Source: Rhodanobacteraceae bacterium
Lineage (GTDB): Bacteria; Acidobacteriota; Terriglobia; Terriglobales; Acidobacteriaceae
Length of the DNA stretch: 43,086 nt
Assembly: GCA_903970285.1 (NCBI GenBank)
Contig: CAJCHN010000150.1
Coordinates: 1-43,086, forward strand
Direction of reading: 5' to 3'
The notes beneath the pieces are model-generated. The model worked only from the letters and a program-made list of their open reading frames with translations, was not told where the DNA came from and did not search any database. Position 1 is the first letter of the stretch. The number at the start of each line of letters is the position of its first letter. Below, one piece after another: positions 1-7,701 of the stretch. The translations under genes were made by a program, and so were the position numbers.

Positions 1-85
1 GCCGTCGGCCAACGTTGCTTCCTCTCCAAAACAAAACGCGCAGCCAGTTCGGCCACGCGCTTTGCTACACCCTATCCCCTACACC

Positions 86-346
86 CTATCTCCCGAAGTG
101 CGCCGCGTTCTTCTCCTGGAAGCTCGCCCACTTCTCCGGCAGGTCGTCGCCGGCGTAGATGGCCGAGACCGGGCACACCGGCACGCACGCACCGCAGTCG
201 ATGCACTCGACCGGGTCGATGAAGAGCTGGTCGGTCTCGCCGTAACCCGTTTCATCCTTCTTGGGGTGGATACAATCCACCGGGCACGCATCGACACAAG
301 CCGAATCCTTGGTTCCGATGCACGGTTCCGCAATGACATACGCCAT
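86..346 (-). CDS. fdxA: 7Fe ferredoxin (3Fe-4S/4Fe-4S), FdxA type
   Basis: An 86-residue soluble electron carrier of the bacterial 7Fe/8Fe ferredoxin family. Cysteines at 9, 17, 21 and 25 form the first cluster region and are followed by a CxxCxxCxxxCP motif around residues 48-58 (CIDCGACVPVCP). The wider C9-x7-C17 spacing is typical of 7Fe ferredoxins with one 3Fe-4S and one 4Fe-4S cluster. The length matches small members of the family. The ATG start is preceded by GGGAG about 8 bases upstream. It probably passes electrons between cytoplasmic redox enzymes; the partner cannot be told from context. It lies downstream of the inositol monophosphatase gene on the same strand with a 144-base gap, so it may have its own promoter. 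Confidence 0.95.
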   Translation of the reverse strand: MAYVIAEPCIGTKDSACVDACPVDCIHPKKDETGYGETDQLFIDPVECIDCGACVPVCPVSAIYAGDDLPEKWASFQEKNAAHFGR

Positions 347-490
347 CTCTCAAATCTCCCTTATGTCGCTCAAAACACCCAGATTGGTCCTGAACTTTAT
401 CTTCGATTCTAACAGCAGGAGAACTGATGGAAGGCCGCGTCCCGCGCGGCAACATGCATTCCGCCTCGGATGCAGAGGAGCTTACCGTGG

Positions 491-1363
491 CTAACCGGCG
501 GTTTCGCGTCGCGCACGAAACTCCGCCGGCGTGGGAATCGGCTCCAGGTTTCTGCCCGCGAACATCTCCGCGAACAGCTCCTTCATCTCGACGAAGATCA
601 GACCGTTAGTCGCCAGCACCTCGCGCGAATCGAGCGTGAACCGGCTGCCGTCGAAGTGGGTCACCGTCCCCCCGGCTTCCTCAATCAGCAGATAGCCCGC
701 CGAGGTGTCCCAGGGATTCAGTTTGAACTCCCAATAGCCATCCAGGCGCCCGCAGGCGACGTACGCCATATCAAGCGCCGCCGAACCCGCGCGCCGCACC
801 CCGTGCGAGCGCAGCGTGAACTCCTGGTAGAAGTGGACGTTGGGAGAGCGATGCCGCTTGTGCGAAGGAAACCCGGTTGCGATGAGCGATTCCTGCAGCG
901 TCTTCGTCTTCGACACCGCGATGCGCCGTCCGTTCAGCCACGCGCCTTTGCCGCGCTGAGAGACAAACAGTTCATCCCGCAGCGGATCGTAGATGACGCC
1001 GCAGACCATCTCGCCGTCTGCTTCCTCCGCCAGCCCGGGGACGCGCCGCTCCAGCCCTAGCACCACGCAGAAGACCGGAAATCCATGGGCGAAGTTCGTG
1101 GTTCCATCCAGCGGGTCGACATACCAGCGATACTCCCCGGACATCCGGACCCGCGTGCCTTCCTCCCCGTAGACTCCGTGTTCCGGGAAGTGTTCCGCCA
1201 GCCGCTGCCGAATCAACGCCTCGCTTGCCCGGTCGGCCTCCGTCACCAGGTCGACGTCGCCCTTGTACTCGGTCTTCACACCGCGCTCGTAGAACTCACG
1301 CAGCAGCGTCCCGGCTTCCCGCGCGATCTCCGCCGCCACCCCCGCAAATTCGAACTCGCTCAA
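491..1363 (-). CDS. inositol monophosphatase family protein (SuhB/IMPase-like)
   Basis: A 290-residue Mg2+-dependent phosphatase of the inositol monophosphatase superfamily, cytoplasmic. The metal-binding signature DPLDGT is at residues 83-88, GEE of the upstream metal site at 66-68, and a C-terminal WDTSAG (normally WDxAAG) completes the fold signature. Family substrates include myo-inositol-1-phosphate and related sugar phosphates; the sequence does not settle which one. The frame stays open far upstream, but the start is taken as TTG at 1363. This gives the usual family N-terminus, has GGAAGG just upstream, and overlaps the stop of the preceding 81-residue gene by 4 bases (TTGA), which argues for translational coupling. 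The longer open frame is arginine-rich antisense-like sequence and is not part of the protein. Confidence 0.9.
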   Translation of the reverse strand: MSEFEFAGVAAEIAREAGTLLREFYERGVKTEYKGDVDLVTEADRASEALIRQRLAEHFPEHGVYGEEGTRVRMSGEYRWYVDPLDGTTNFAHGFPVFCVVLGLERRVPGLAEEADGEMVCGVIYDPLRDELFVSQRGKGAWLNGRRIAVSKTKTLQESLIATGFPSHKRHRSPNVHFYQEFTLRSHGVRRAGSAALDMAYVACGRLDGYWEFKLNPWDTSAGYLLIEEAGGTVTHFDGSRFTLDSREVLATNGLIFVEMKELFAEMFAGRNLEPIPTPAEFRARRETAG

Positions 1364-1605
1364 GCCTTCCTGCTCCCATCCGCACCTGCCTGGCGCGCTT
1401 CCTCCGCCTTCAGCCCCAGCATCGCCTTGACGACGAAGACCAGGGCCACGCCCTCCAGGAACACCATAGGGAGAACGATCCAGGCCGCTGGCACACGCAA
1501 CCATTCTCGAACGGCGTGCTCCAGCCCTGCTGAAATTGCAGACAGAATCCCCAGACATGACGCCATCACGACCACCCGCCTGCGTGCCACGCTCAACTTT
1601 CTCAC
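1360..1605 (-). CDS. small membrane protein of unknown function
   Basis: An 81-residue protein not recognised as a named family. It has a basic N-terminus (MRKLSVARRR), two hydrophobic stretches at about residues 11-28 and 40-63 that look like membrane helices, and a charged C-terminal tail (KAEEARQ...GSRKA). The start is GTG at 1605 with a strong GGGAGGAG ribosome site about 8 bases upstream, which supports a real gene despite its size. It sits 27 bases after the VWFA gene and overlaps the monophosphatase start by 4 bases, so the three are probably one transcript. Function cannot be assigned. Confidence 0.7.
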   Translation of the reverse strand: MRKLSVARRRVVVMASCLGILSAISAGLEHAVREWLRVPAAWIVLPMVFLEGVALVFVVKAMLGLKAEEARQAGADGSRKA

Positions 1606-1632
1606 CGCCTCGCTCCTCCCTCTGCTGACTGG

Positions 1633-2604
1633 TCACTGCTTACTGGCATAGTACCCCGACCGGTAGCGCAGGCTGATCTTCTCGGCCAGTTCTGGATCGG
1701 TCACCTGCACCTTCAGCGCGCGAAACCCATCCGGACGGCTGAGCGGCGTCTTCTCCGGCGCGTAGTAGCCCAGCACATACTGCGTCCGCAGATCGTCCGA
1801 GACCTTCTGGAATGCCGGCGCCAGGTCCTTCGCGTCCTCCACGTAGAAATATTTGCCGCCGGTATCGTCTGCCATCTGGATCAGCGCGTGCTCTCCGCCG
1901 GTATTGCGGCCGGCATCGGCATAGATCGGAATCACGATGAGCGAATAGACCATCACTCCGGCGCGCTGCGCCTGTTCGAGTGCCTGCCCGTACTTTACCC
2001 CGTGCACCGTGTCGCCGCCATCCGTGATCAGGACCAGCACCCGGCGCCGTCCCCCCGCCTGGCTGGTCTCGCCCAGCCGCTGACTGGCCAGGTAGATCGC
2101 GTTGTAGACGGCTGTCGCGTCGCCACGCTGAAACTGGCCGAGCCCGGCTTCGATCTTCTTCTTGTCGTTGGTAAATGCAACAAACTCGGTCACATCATCG
2201 GCAAAGCCCATCAAATCGAGCTCGTCCTGCGGCCGCAGCAGTGTGTTGACGAACTTCTTCGCCGCCTGCATCTCCAGTCGTTCGTTGCGCAGCACGCTCT
2301 CGCTGCCGTCGACTGCCAGCACGATCGACAGCGGGGTCGCCGATTCCTTATCGAAGAACGCGATCTTCTGCTCCCGGCCATCTTCGAGCAGGCGAAAATC
2401 CTTTTGCTCCAGGCCGCCGACCGGCGCCCCCTGCGCATCCACCGCGTTGACCGCGACGGTCACCAGGCGCGACTCCAGCTTCAGTGTTGGCAGCGGCGCC
2501 TGCTGCACGGGTCTGCGTTCAATCGGAGCCTGCGCCCGGCAGGCGCACATCATCCCAAACATTCCGGCGCACAGCAACGTACTCTTCCAGAAGCTCACTT
2601 CCAT
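1633..2604 (-). CDS. secreted VWFA-domain protein (Acidobacterial VWFA-related)
   Basis: A 323-residue protein with an N-terminal signal sequence (hydrophobic residues 8-25, probable cleavage after the RAQA region). It continues into a short beta-rich segment (SRLVTVAVNAVDAQG, then KDFRLLEDG) and a von Willebrand factor A domain. The metal-ion-dependent adhesion site is visible: DGSES (DxSxS) at residues 99-103, a threonine in GDATAVYNAI near 158, and the ITDGGDT element near 193-199. This order matches the 'VWFA-related Acidobacterial domain' proteins, which are multiplied in acidobacterial genomes and thought to mediate protein-protein contacts in the envelope; no enzyme activity is known. 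It heads a probable operon with the 81-residue membrane protein and the monophosphatase. The ATG at 2604 has only a weak ribosome site. Confidence 0.88.
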   Translation of the reverse strand: MEVSFWKSTLLCAGMFGMMCACRAQAPIERRPVQQAPLPTLKLESRLVTVAVNAVDAQGAPVGGLEQKDFRLLEDGREQKIAFFDKESATPLSIVLAVDGSESVLRNERLEMQAAKKFVNTLLRPQDELDLMGFADDVTEFVAFTNDKKKIEAGLGQFQRGDATAVYNAIYLASQRLGETSQAGGRRRVLVLITDGGDTVHGVKYGQALEQAQRAGVMVYSLIVIPIYADAGRNTGGEHALIQMADDTGGKYFYVEDAKDLAPAFQKVSDDLRTQYVLGYYAPEKTPLSRPDGFRALKVQVTDPELAEKISLRYRSGYYASKQ

Positions 2605-2753
2605 AAGACGAGCAGGCCCCTGAGAAGATGCTTTCGGCGCTCTTTGAGGCAGCCTGTGCTGCAGGACGGGTGCCTGCGCAGGCGGCGGTCACTGCGTCAC
2701 CTGCAATCGCTTCGCGTGGTGCTCCCGCTGCTCGCGGCGCGACGCCAGAGACC

Positions 2754-3197
2754 CTATTCCTTGTGCAGCGCCACCGACTCCGGAAAGGCCTCGCCATCCG
2801 CCCAGACAGCGCCATCCACAAACGTCTCCTTCTTCCAGATCGGCACCTGCTTCTTGAGCGTATCGATCAGCCAGCGGCAGGCATCGAAGGCCGCGCCCCG
2901 GTGCGCGCTCGCTACCGCAATCAACACGCTGCTCTCGCCCACCGCGAGCCGTCCCACGCGATGCAGGATTGCGATATCCCGCACACCGAAACGGGTCAGA
3001 GCCTCGGCTGCCAGCGCGTTCATCTGCGGCAGCGCCATCTCTCGATACGCCTCATAATCGAGATAAAGCGTCTGCCGTCCGCGCGTGTTGTTGCGCACGA
3101 TGCCGTCGAAGAGACACACCGCACCGTCCTCGCCGGCTTTGATCTCTGCAAGCACCTCGGCCGCCGGCAGCACACCTTCGAGGATCTCAATCCGCAT
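2754..3197 (-). CDS. moaE: molybdopterin synthase catalytic subunit MoaE
   Basis: A 147-residue protein matching MoaE in length and sequence. MoaE is the large subunit of molybdopterin synthase; with thiocarboxylated MoaD it turns cyclic pyranopterin monophosphate into molybdopterin in the cytoplasm. Conserved stretches include the HRVG.L..GE segment near the middle and the KKQVPIWKKE region near 122-131, which carries the active-site lysines. Its ATG lies 11 bases inside the end of moaD, so the two are translationally coupled, as expected for subunits of one heterotetramer. No other molybdenum cofactor genes are in the window. Confidence 0.95.
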   Translation of the reverse strand: MRIEILEGVLPAAEVLAEIKAGEDGAVCLFDGIVRNNTRGRQTLYLDYEAYREMALPQMNALAAEALTRFGVRDIAILHRVGRLAVGESSVLIAVASAHRGAAFDACRWLIDTLKKQVPIWKKETFVDGAVWADGEAFPESVALHKE

Positions 3198-3474
3198 AAA
3201 ACCACCCGGCGGTGGAGGGATCGATTCCCGCGCCCCCGCTTACCGGCGGCAGCAGCGCCACTTCGTCACCATCCCGCAAAATGGTCTGAAGGCCGGCATA
3301 TTCGCGGTTCACCGCCACCGCCAGCGTGCTCCACACCTTCTCCGAAAAGACGATCCGTTCGCGCAGAACAGAGATCAGGCTTTGCACATCCGCACCCTCG
3401 CCCAGTTCGACCAGATCCCGGTCTCTCCCCAGCAGGTCCTTCAGTACCCCGAAGCAAAGCACATGAACTCTCAC
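3187..3474 (-). CDS. moaD: molybdopterin synthase sulfur carrier subunit MoaD with C-terminal tail
   Basis: A 95-residue beta-grasp sulfur carrier. The ubiquitin-like pattern is clear: VHVLCFGVLKDLLG at the N-terminus, AVAVNREY in the middle and DGDEVALLPPVSGG at residues 68-81. In the family the Gly-Gly is normally the very C-terminus, because MoeB adenylates it and it then receives the thiocarboxylate. Here 14 further residues (AGIDPSTAGWFYAD) follow before the stop, so the carrier as encoded would need trimming to work. The start is GTG at 3474, overlapping the diguanylate cyclase stop by 4 bases (GTGA) with GGTAGG just upstream; an in-frame GTG four codons later is possible. It overlaps moaE by 11 bases. 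Confidence 0.88.
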   Translation of the reverse strand: MRVHVLCFGVLKDLLGRDRDLVELGEGADVQSLISVLRERIVFSEKVWSTLAVAVNREYAGLQTILRDGDEVALLPPVSGGAGIDPSTAGWFYAD

Positions 3475-4988
3475 CCTACCATCGTATCCTGCTCCGCGGC
3501 CGGGTCGATCTGCCAGGATGGCTCCGGCAGAGAGCGGAACTCCACCCGGTCTCTTCCCCTGCGCTTGGCCTCGTACAAGCGTTGATCCGCCTCTTCGAGG
3601 ACGCTCCCGACGGAGTAAGCCCCCGACACCTCGACCACCGCGACCCCAATGCTCAGAGTAATCCTCTGCCCGCCGACTGCCCTCAGCTTCAAGCCCTTTA
3701 CCTGATCTCGGATCTGCTCCACGATCTCCGCCGCCCGGTCCAGGCCGCTGCCTGGCAGGATCAGCCCGAACTCGTCGCCGCCAAAGCGGCAGACGTGTTC
3801 CGCAGCTCCGCGCACCACCCTGGACAGAACTCCTGCAACCTCGCACAGGCACAGGTCTCCGTAAGGATGCCCCAGCGAATCGTTTACCTGCTTGAAGTAG
3901 TCGATATCGAGCAAAGCCAGGCCGAACGGTGTCCCGATCGGCGCGGCGCTCCACTCGTTGGCCAACGCCTCGTCGAAGGCGCGGCGATTGCCTACGCCGG
4001 TCAGCGCATCCTGCGATACCAGCCCGCGCAGATGCGACAGGTCGCGGCGCAGCTTGTCTTCCGCTGCCATGCTTCGGCTGTGTACCACCGTCGCCCGCAA
4101 GATGTATCCGGCGATCCCCAGCACGCACCCAGTGATGCCAAGAGCCCGCTGGTGCGGCATCAATAAGCCGCCAAGCCCCACCAGCGTGAGCGATAGAAAG
4201 AGTGGAAGCCCGCTGCGCACCAGATAGTGCTGGCTGGTCGAGGCCTTGGGGCGTTCGCCGGGCCAGAACCGCATCGCCAGCGCCAGCGCGATCGGCGACG
4301 ACTCCAGAAAGAAGTCCAGCTTGGTCACATCGATCTGTCCCAGCCAGACGCCCATGATCTCGTTGAGCAGGATGGTGCTGAACAGATCCACCGCCTGGTA
4401 GATCACCACGAAGCGGAGCAGCGTATGCATCTGGCTGCTGGCCGTGGACCGCATGGCCAGCACCGCGGCGATCAGCGCCACCAGCCGCATCAGCGTGAGG
4501 AACAGCAGCCAGTCCGGACCCTGGAAGAAGGCATGCACCAGCAGAAACGCCGCATCGCACAGACCACAGACCGCCAGTGCAAGCGCCACATCGAACGCGC
4601 GGATCAGCCGCGAGCGTTCCGAAAACATGGGCGTCGAAACCAGCAGCAGGCAAATCGAAAAGGAGACGACCTGGAAGAGCGTTGGCAGAATGCGCAGGTC
4701 CTGCGACTGACCGGAGAAATCGTCCCATGCGGACTGCAGCATCTCGGTCAGCGCCATGATGAGGGCCGTCGACCACAGCACCCAGCCTAATCGCACCTCG
4801 TGAGAGCTTCTGCGCGCGCAGACGATGCTTTGCACAATCGGGATGATGAAGGGGATGCCGCCAAACAGGTATGAGAGCCCCAGAACATGCGGAGGACTGA
4901 CCAGGATCACGATCTCATGCGCCGCGCAGTATGCGAACGTCAGCAGCAGCATCGGGCGAATGCCCAGTTCAAAGCGACGCATTCGCAT
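3471..4988 (-). CDS. membrane-bound diguanylate cyclase (GGDEF domain)
   Basis: A 505-residue protein with about eight hydrophobic helices in residues 1-300, a short linker (HSRSMAAEDKLRRDL) that may be coiled-coil, and a C-terminal GGDEF domain. The domain start DALTGVGNRRAF is near 330, and the active-site loop GGDEF is at 403-407, intact, so it should make cyclic di-GMP from two GTP at the inner membrane. The allosteric inhibitory I-site (RxxD shortly before GGDEF) is not intact: the aligned residues read GAAE, so product inhibition at that site is unlikely. The membrane part resembles no named sensor I recognise. Its stop overlaps moaD by 4 bases, which is an unusual partner. Two ATGs (4988, 4982) are possible; the upstream ribosome site is a weak GAGGGG. 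Confidence 0.92.
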   Translation of the reverse strand: MRMRRFELGIRPMLLLTFAYCAAHEIVILVSPPHVLGLSYLFGGIPFIIPIVQSIVCARRSSHEVRLGWVLWSTALIMALTEMLQSAWDDFSGQSQDLRILPTLFQVVSFSICLLLVSTPMFSERSRLIRAFDVALALAVCGLCDAAFLLVHAFFQGPDWLLFLTLMRLVALIAAVLAMRSTASSQMHTLLRFVVIYQAVDLFSTILLNEIMGVWLGQIDVTKLDFFLESSPIALALAMRFWPGERPKASTSQHYLVRSGLPLFLSLTLVGLGGLLMPHQRALGITGCVLGIAGYILRATVVHSRSMAAEDKLRRDLSHLRGLVSQDALTGVGNRRAFDEALANEWSAAPIGTPFGLALLDIDYFKQVNDSLGHPYGDLCLCEVAGVLSRVVRGAAEHVCRFGGDEFGLILPGSGLDRAAEIVEQIRDQVKGLKLRAVGGQRITLSIGVAVVEVSGAYSVGSVLEEADQRLYEAKRRGRDRVEFRSLPEPSWQIDPAAEQDTMVG

Positions 4989-5350
4989 CGTTCAGGACCC
5001 CTCGTTCAAACCACTCCCTGAAGCTGACGGTACCCAGGCCCGATCGGATTGGTCTCGTCACACCCGGTGCAACGACACTCCGCGTTACGCTGCTCGGCAG
5101 GCGGACATCACGTCTCTTGGATGATTCGGCGGCATCGAACAGTTTGGTGATTACGACCTGAACAATCGTAACCGGGGTGCGGTACCCGTCGAATCACCCA
5201 AAGGCTTCAGCCACGCCACAACGGGGCCATCCTTCTCCCGGGGTGTGTCATCAACCTGCCACAGCCGGCCGCACGAGCGTGTCGAGCGGCCACAAACCGG
5301 CGGCTTTCCTGCGGTCTGGCTCTCCTTATGTATGGCTTTCCTGTCTGTGG
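4989..5350. other. 362-base intergenic region between the diguanylate cyclase and glpF
   Basis: No credible gene. It must carry the promoter of the diguanylate cyclase-moaD-moaE group (read leftward), but no convincing -35/-10 pair was found. The part next to glpF holds an inverted repeat, GGCCGC at 5267-5272 and GCGGCC at 5286-5291 with a 13-base loop, which could end or stabilise the glp transcript. No T-run follows it. Confidence 0.5.
5267..5291 (-). terminator. possible stem-loop downstream of glpF
   Basis: A perfect 6-bp inverted repeat (GGCCGC/GCGGCC) separated by 13 bases lies about 60-85 bases past the glpF stop in the direction of transcription. There is no U-tract, so it is at best a weak or factor-assisted terminator or an RNA-stabilising hairpin. 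Confidence 0.25.
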
Positions 5351-6091
5351 CTATGAGACGAAGTGCAGGATGTGCAGCACCCATCCAGCCGCGGCGGCGC
5401 CCAGCACCGGTCCCAATATGGGAATCCAGGCGTACCCCCAGTCCGATCCGGCTTTGCCCGCGATCGGCAGCAGAGCATGCGCCAGCCTCGGGCCAAGGTC
5501 CCGCGCAGGATTGATCGCGTATCCGGTGGTTCCGCCCAGCGACAGCCCGATTCCCCACACCAGGCAGCCGACCAGGTACGGGCTCAGCCCGGCCGCCGCG
5601 CCGTTTGAAAGCACCAGCTTCGAGCTCATCGCGCCCGCCACAATCACCAGCACAAACGTGGCGATCGCCTCGCAGAACAGGTTCCACCGATAGGCACGAA
5701 TCGCCGGAATCGTACAAAAGACCGCGCGCTTTGCCTCCGCATCCTCGGTCAGCTTCCAGTGCGGGTAATAGAACAGCCACACCAGGATCGCCCCGCAGAA
5801 AGCGCCGCTGAACTGCGCCGCCGCATACGGCAGCAGCTTCGCATAGCTGCCGCTCTCGATCGCGAAGGCGAGCGTGATGGCCGGACTTAGATGGCCGTCC
5901 AGGCTGCCGAACAGCATCGCCGTGAAGATGCCGCACAGCACCGCGAACGCCCACGCCGCGGTGATCACCATCCACCCGGCATTCTCGGCCTTGCTCTTCT
6001 TCAGCAACACGCCCGCCACCACGCCGTCGCCAAGCAGGATCATCATCATGGTTCCCATAAACTCACCCAGCATCGGCGACCGCATCATCAT
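5351..6091 (-). CDS. glpF: glycerol uptake facilitator (MIP/aquaglyceroporin)
   Basis: A 246-residue six-helix channel of the major intrinsic protein family that lets glycerol diffuse through the inner membrane. The second half-helix motif is canonical for glycerol channels (NPARDLGPR; the Asp after NPAR marks aquaglyceroporins). The first motif reads HLSPAITLA, with Ser where nearly all family members have Asn. The codon is AGT, one transition from AAT. The start is ATG at 6091, overlapping the glpD stop by 4 bases (ATGA), with GAAGGA about 6 bases upstream; two more ATGs follow immediately. Third gene of the glpK-glpD-glpF operon, feeding GlpK and GlpD. Confidence 0.93.
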   Translation of the reverse strand: MMMRSPMLGEFMGTMMMILLGDGVVAGVLLKKSKAENAGWMVITAAWAFAVLCGIFTAMLFGSLDGHLSPAITLAFAIESGSYAKLLPYAAAQFSGAFCGAILVWLFYYPHWKLTEDAEAKRAVFCTIPAIRAYRWNLFCEAIATFVLVIVAGAMSSKLVLSNGAAAGLSPYLVGCLVWGIGLSLGGTTGYAINPARDLGPRLAHALLPIAGKAGSDWGYAWIPILGPVLGAAAAGWVLHILHFVS

Positions 6092-7701
6092 CCGTCCTTC
6101 TTTTCTGTGGGAGGGTTCCCCTCGGCCACGCGCTCCAGGTTGTACTGCCGTGCCAGTTCGCTGAACTGCGCAACCTGCTCCCGGGCCCAACTCTCATCCC
6201 GGCCCAGCTCTGCGGCCAGCAGCGAAGCCACCAGCGGAGCCATCGCCACCGCCGCCCGCGCATGCAGAAACAACGCCCGTGTGCGTCGCGCCAGCGCATC
6301 TTCCACCGTGCGCGCCATCTCTTCCCGCGCCGCCCACACCACCTCGGCGGCAATCTGCGGCAGCTCCCGGCTCATCGGCTGCGCCAGTTCGGGAGCAGCC
6401 GCAGCCATGGCCCGGATCTTTTCGCCGTCCGCCCCATACACCCACAGGTCTCCACGCGGATCCACTCCCTGCTTGTATCCGTGGATCCTGAGGTCTCGCG
6501 TCACACACGGCCGATCCTCCAGCTTCCCCAGCGTGATCGCATGATTCACGGCGTCTTCGGCCATGTGCCGGTAAGTCGTCCACTTGCCGCCGACAATCGT
6601 CAGCAGGCCCGATTGATCGATGTGAATGGTGTGGTCGCGCGAGAGCGCCGATGTCTTCGAGGAGTCGGAGCCCGCCGCCTTCACCAGCGGACGGATGCCG
6701 ACATACACGCTCAGCACGTCGGCGCGCGTCGGCTTGCTGGTCAGATACTCACCCGCGGTCTGCAGCACGAACTCGATCTCCTGCTCATACGGCAGCGGCT
6801 CATACGAAGGCGCATCGATCGGCGTGTCCGTCGTTCCCACCACGGTGTGCTCATGCCACGGAATGGCGAACAGTACCCGGCCATCGCTGGTATGCGGCAC
6901 CATGATTGCGGTATTTCCCCGCAGGAAGGCTCCCGGCAGCACCAGGTGAATGCCCTGGCTGGGCGCCACCATGTTTTTCGCCTCGCCGTCGTCCAGCCTG
7001 CGGATCTCGTCGGTAAACATCCCGGTGGCGTTCACCACCACCCGCGCCGCAATCTCGAACCCTTCCGCGGTCTCGCGGTCCGTCGCCACCACGCCGTTGA
7101 TGAAGCCGTCGCCGTCCTTCGTCAGCTCGACCACCGGCATGTAGTTCACCACCGCTGCGCCGTGGTCGGCGGCCGTCTTCATCAGGTCGATCAACAGCCG
7201 CGCATCGTCGAACTGGCCATCGTGATAGATGACCCCGCCGCGCAGATCCTCCTGCCTCAAGGTCGGAAGGCGCTCGAGCGTCTCTTCCCGCGAGAGGATC
7301 CGCGACTTGCCAAATCCATACTTGCCCGCAAGCACGTCGTACACCTTCATGCCGATGCCATAAAACGGCGTCTCCCACCACGAGTAATTCGGCACCACAA
7401 ACTCGAGATCGTGCACCAGGTGAGGCGCATTCCGCAGCAGCAGCCCGCGCTCCTTCAGCGCCTCCATCACCAGCGAGATATTTCCCTGTTCCAGGTAGCG
7501 GACGCCGCCGTGAACCAGCTTGGTGCTGCGGCTCGACGTGCCCTTGCCGAAGTCCTCGCGCTCCAGCAGAAGCACCGAAAACCCGCGCGTCGCCGCGTCG
7601 ACCGCCACGCCCGCGCCGGTCGCTCCGCCGCCGATCACCACCACGTCCCAAGGCTCAGACCCACGCTCCCGCACCCTGGCGATCATCTCCGCGCGCTTCA
7701 T
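6088..7701 (-). CDS. glpD: FAD-dependent glycerol-3-phosphate dehydrogenase
   Basis: A 537-residue flavoenzyme oxidising sn-glycerol-3-phosphate to dihydroxyacetone phosphate and passing electrons to quinone at the inner membrane. The N-terminal dinucleotide motif GGGATGAGVAVDAATRG is followed by the family signature around LLLEREDFGKGTSSRSTKLVHGGVRYL (split by the track of strand beta2), and the C-terminal region carries the DAO_C helical domain. The length agrees with aerobic GlpD. The start is ATG at 7701: it overlaps the glpK stop by 4 bases (ATGA) and has AAGGAG at ideal spacing. An ATG 18 bases upstream would overlap glpK further and lacks such a site. Middle gene of the glpKDF operon; stop overlaps glpF. 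Confidence 0.95.
   Translation of the reverse strand: MKRAEMIARVRERGSEPWDVVVIGGGATGAGVAVDAATRGFSVLLLEREDFGKGTSSRSTKLVHGGVRYLEQGNISLVMEALKERGLLLRNAPHLVHDLEFVVPNYSWWETPFYGIGMKVYDVLAGKYGFGKSRILSREETLERLPTLRQEDLRGGVIYHDGQFDDARLLIDLMKTAADHGAAVVNYMPVVELTKDGDGFINGVVATDRETAEGFEIAARVVVNATGMFTDEIRRLDDGEAKNMVAPSQGIHLVLPGAFLRGNTAIMVPHTSDGRVLFAIPWHEHTVVGTTDTPIDAPSYEPLPYEQEIEFVLQTAGEYLTSKPTRADVLSVYVGIRPLVKAAGSDSSKTSALSRDHTIHIDQSGLLTIVGGKWTTYRHMAEDAVNHAITLGKLEDRPCVTRDLRIHGYKQGVDPRGDLWVYGADGEKIRAMAAAAPELAQPMSRELPQIAAEVVWAAREEMARTVEDALARRTRALFLHARAAVAMAPLVASLLAAELGRDESWAREQVAQFSELARQYNLERVAEGNPPTEKKDG

Noticed and set aside
65..90. Two copies of CTACACCCTATC, 14 bases apart, at the ferredoxin 3' end
   Set aside because: Only two short copies, one running into the stop codon; too little to call a repeat element.
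1364..1636. N-terminal extension of the inositol monophosphatase frame
   Set aside because: It overlaps the 81-residue gene in another frame, is Gly/Arg-rich and unlike any family N-terminus; TTG at 1363 fits both the family and the overlap pattern.
2672..2683. Perfect 12-bp palindrome GCCTGCGCAGGC between moaE and the VWFA gene
   Set aside because: Too short a loop (2 bases) for a good hairpin and no T-run; in GC-rich sequence this can be chance.
3475..4776. Long open frame upstream of and in frame with moaD
   Set aside because: It lies wholly inside the diguanylate cyclase gene in another frame and is an Ala/Gly/Arg-rich shadow; only its last 95 codons are MoaD.
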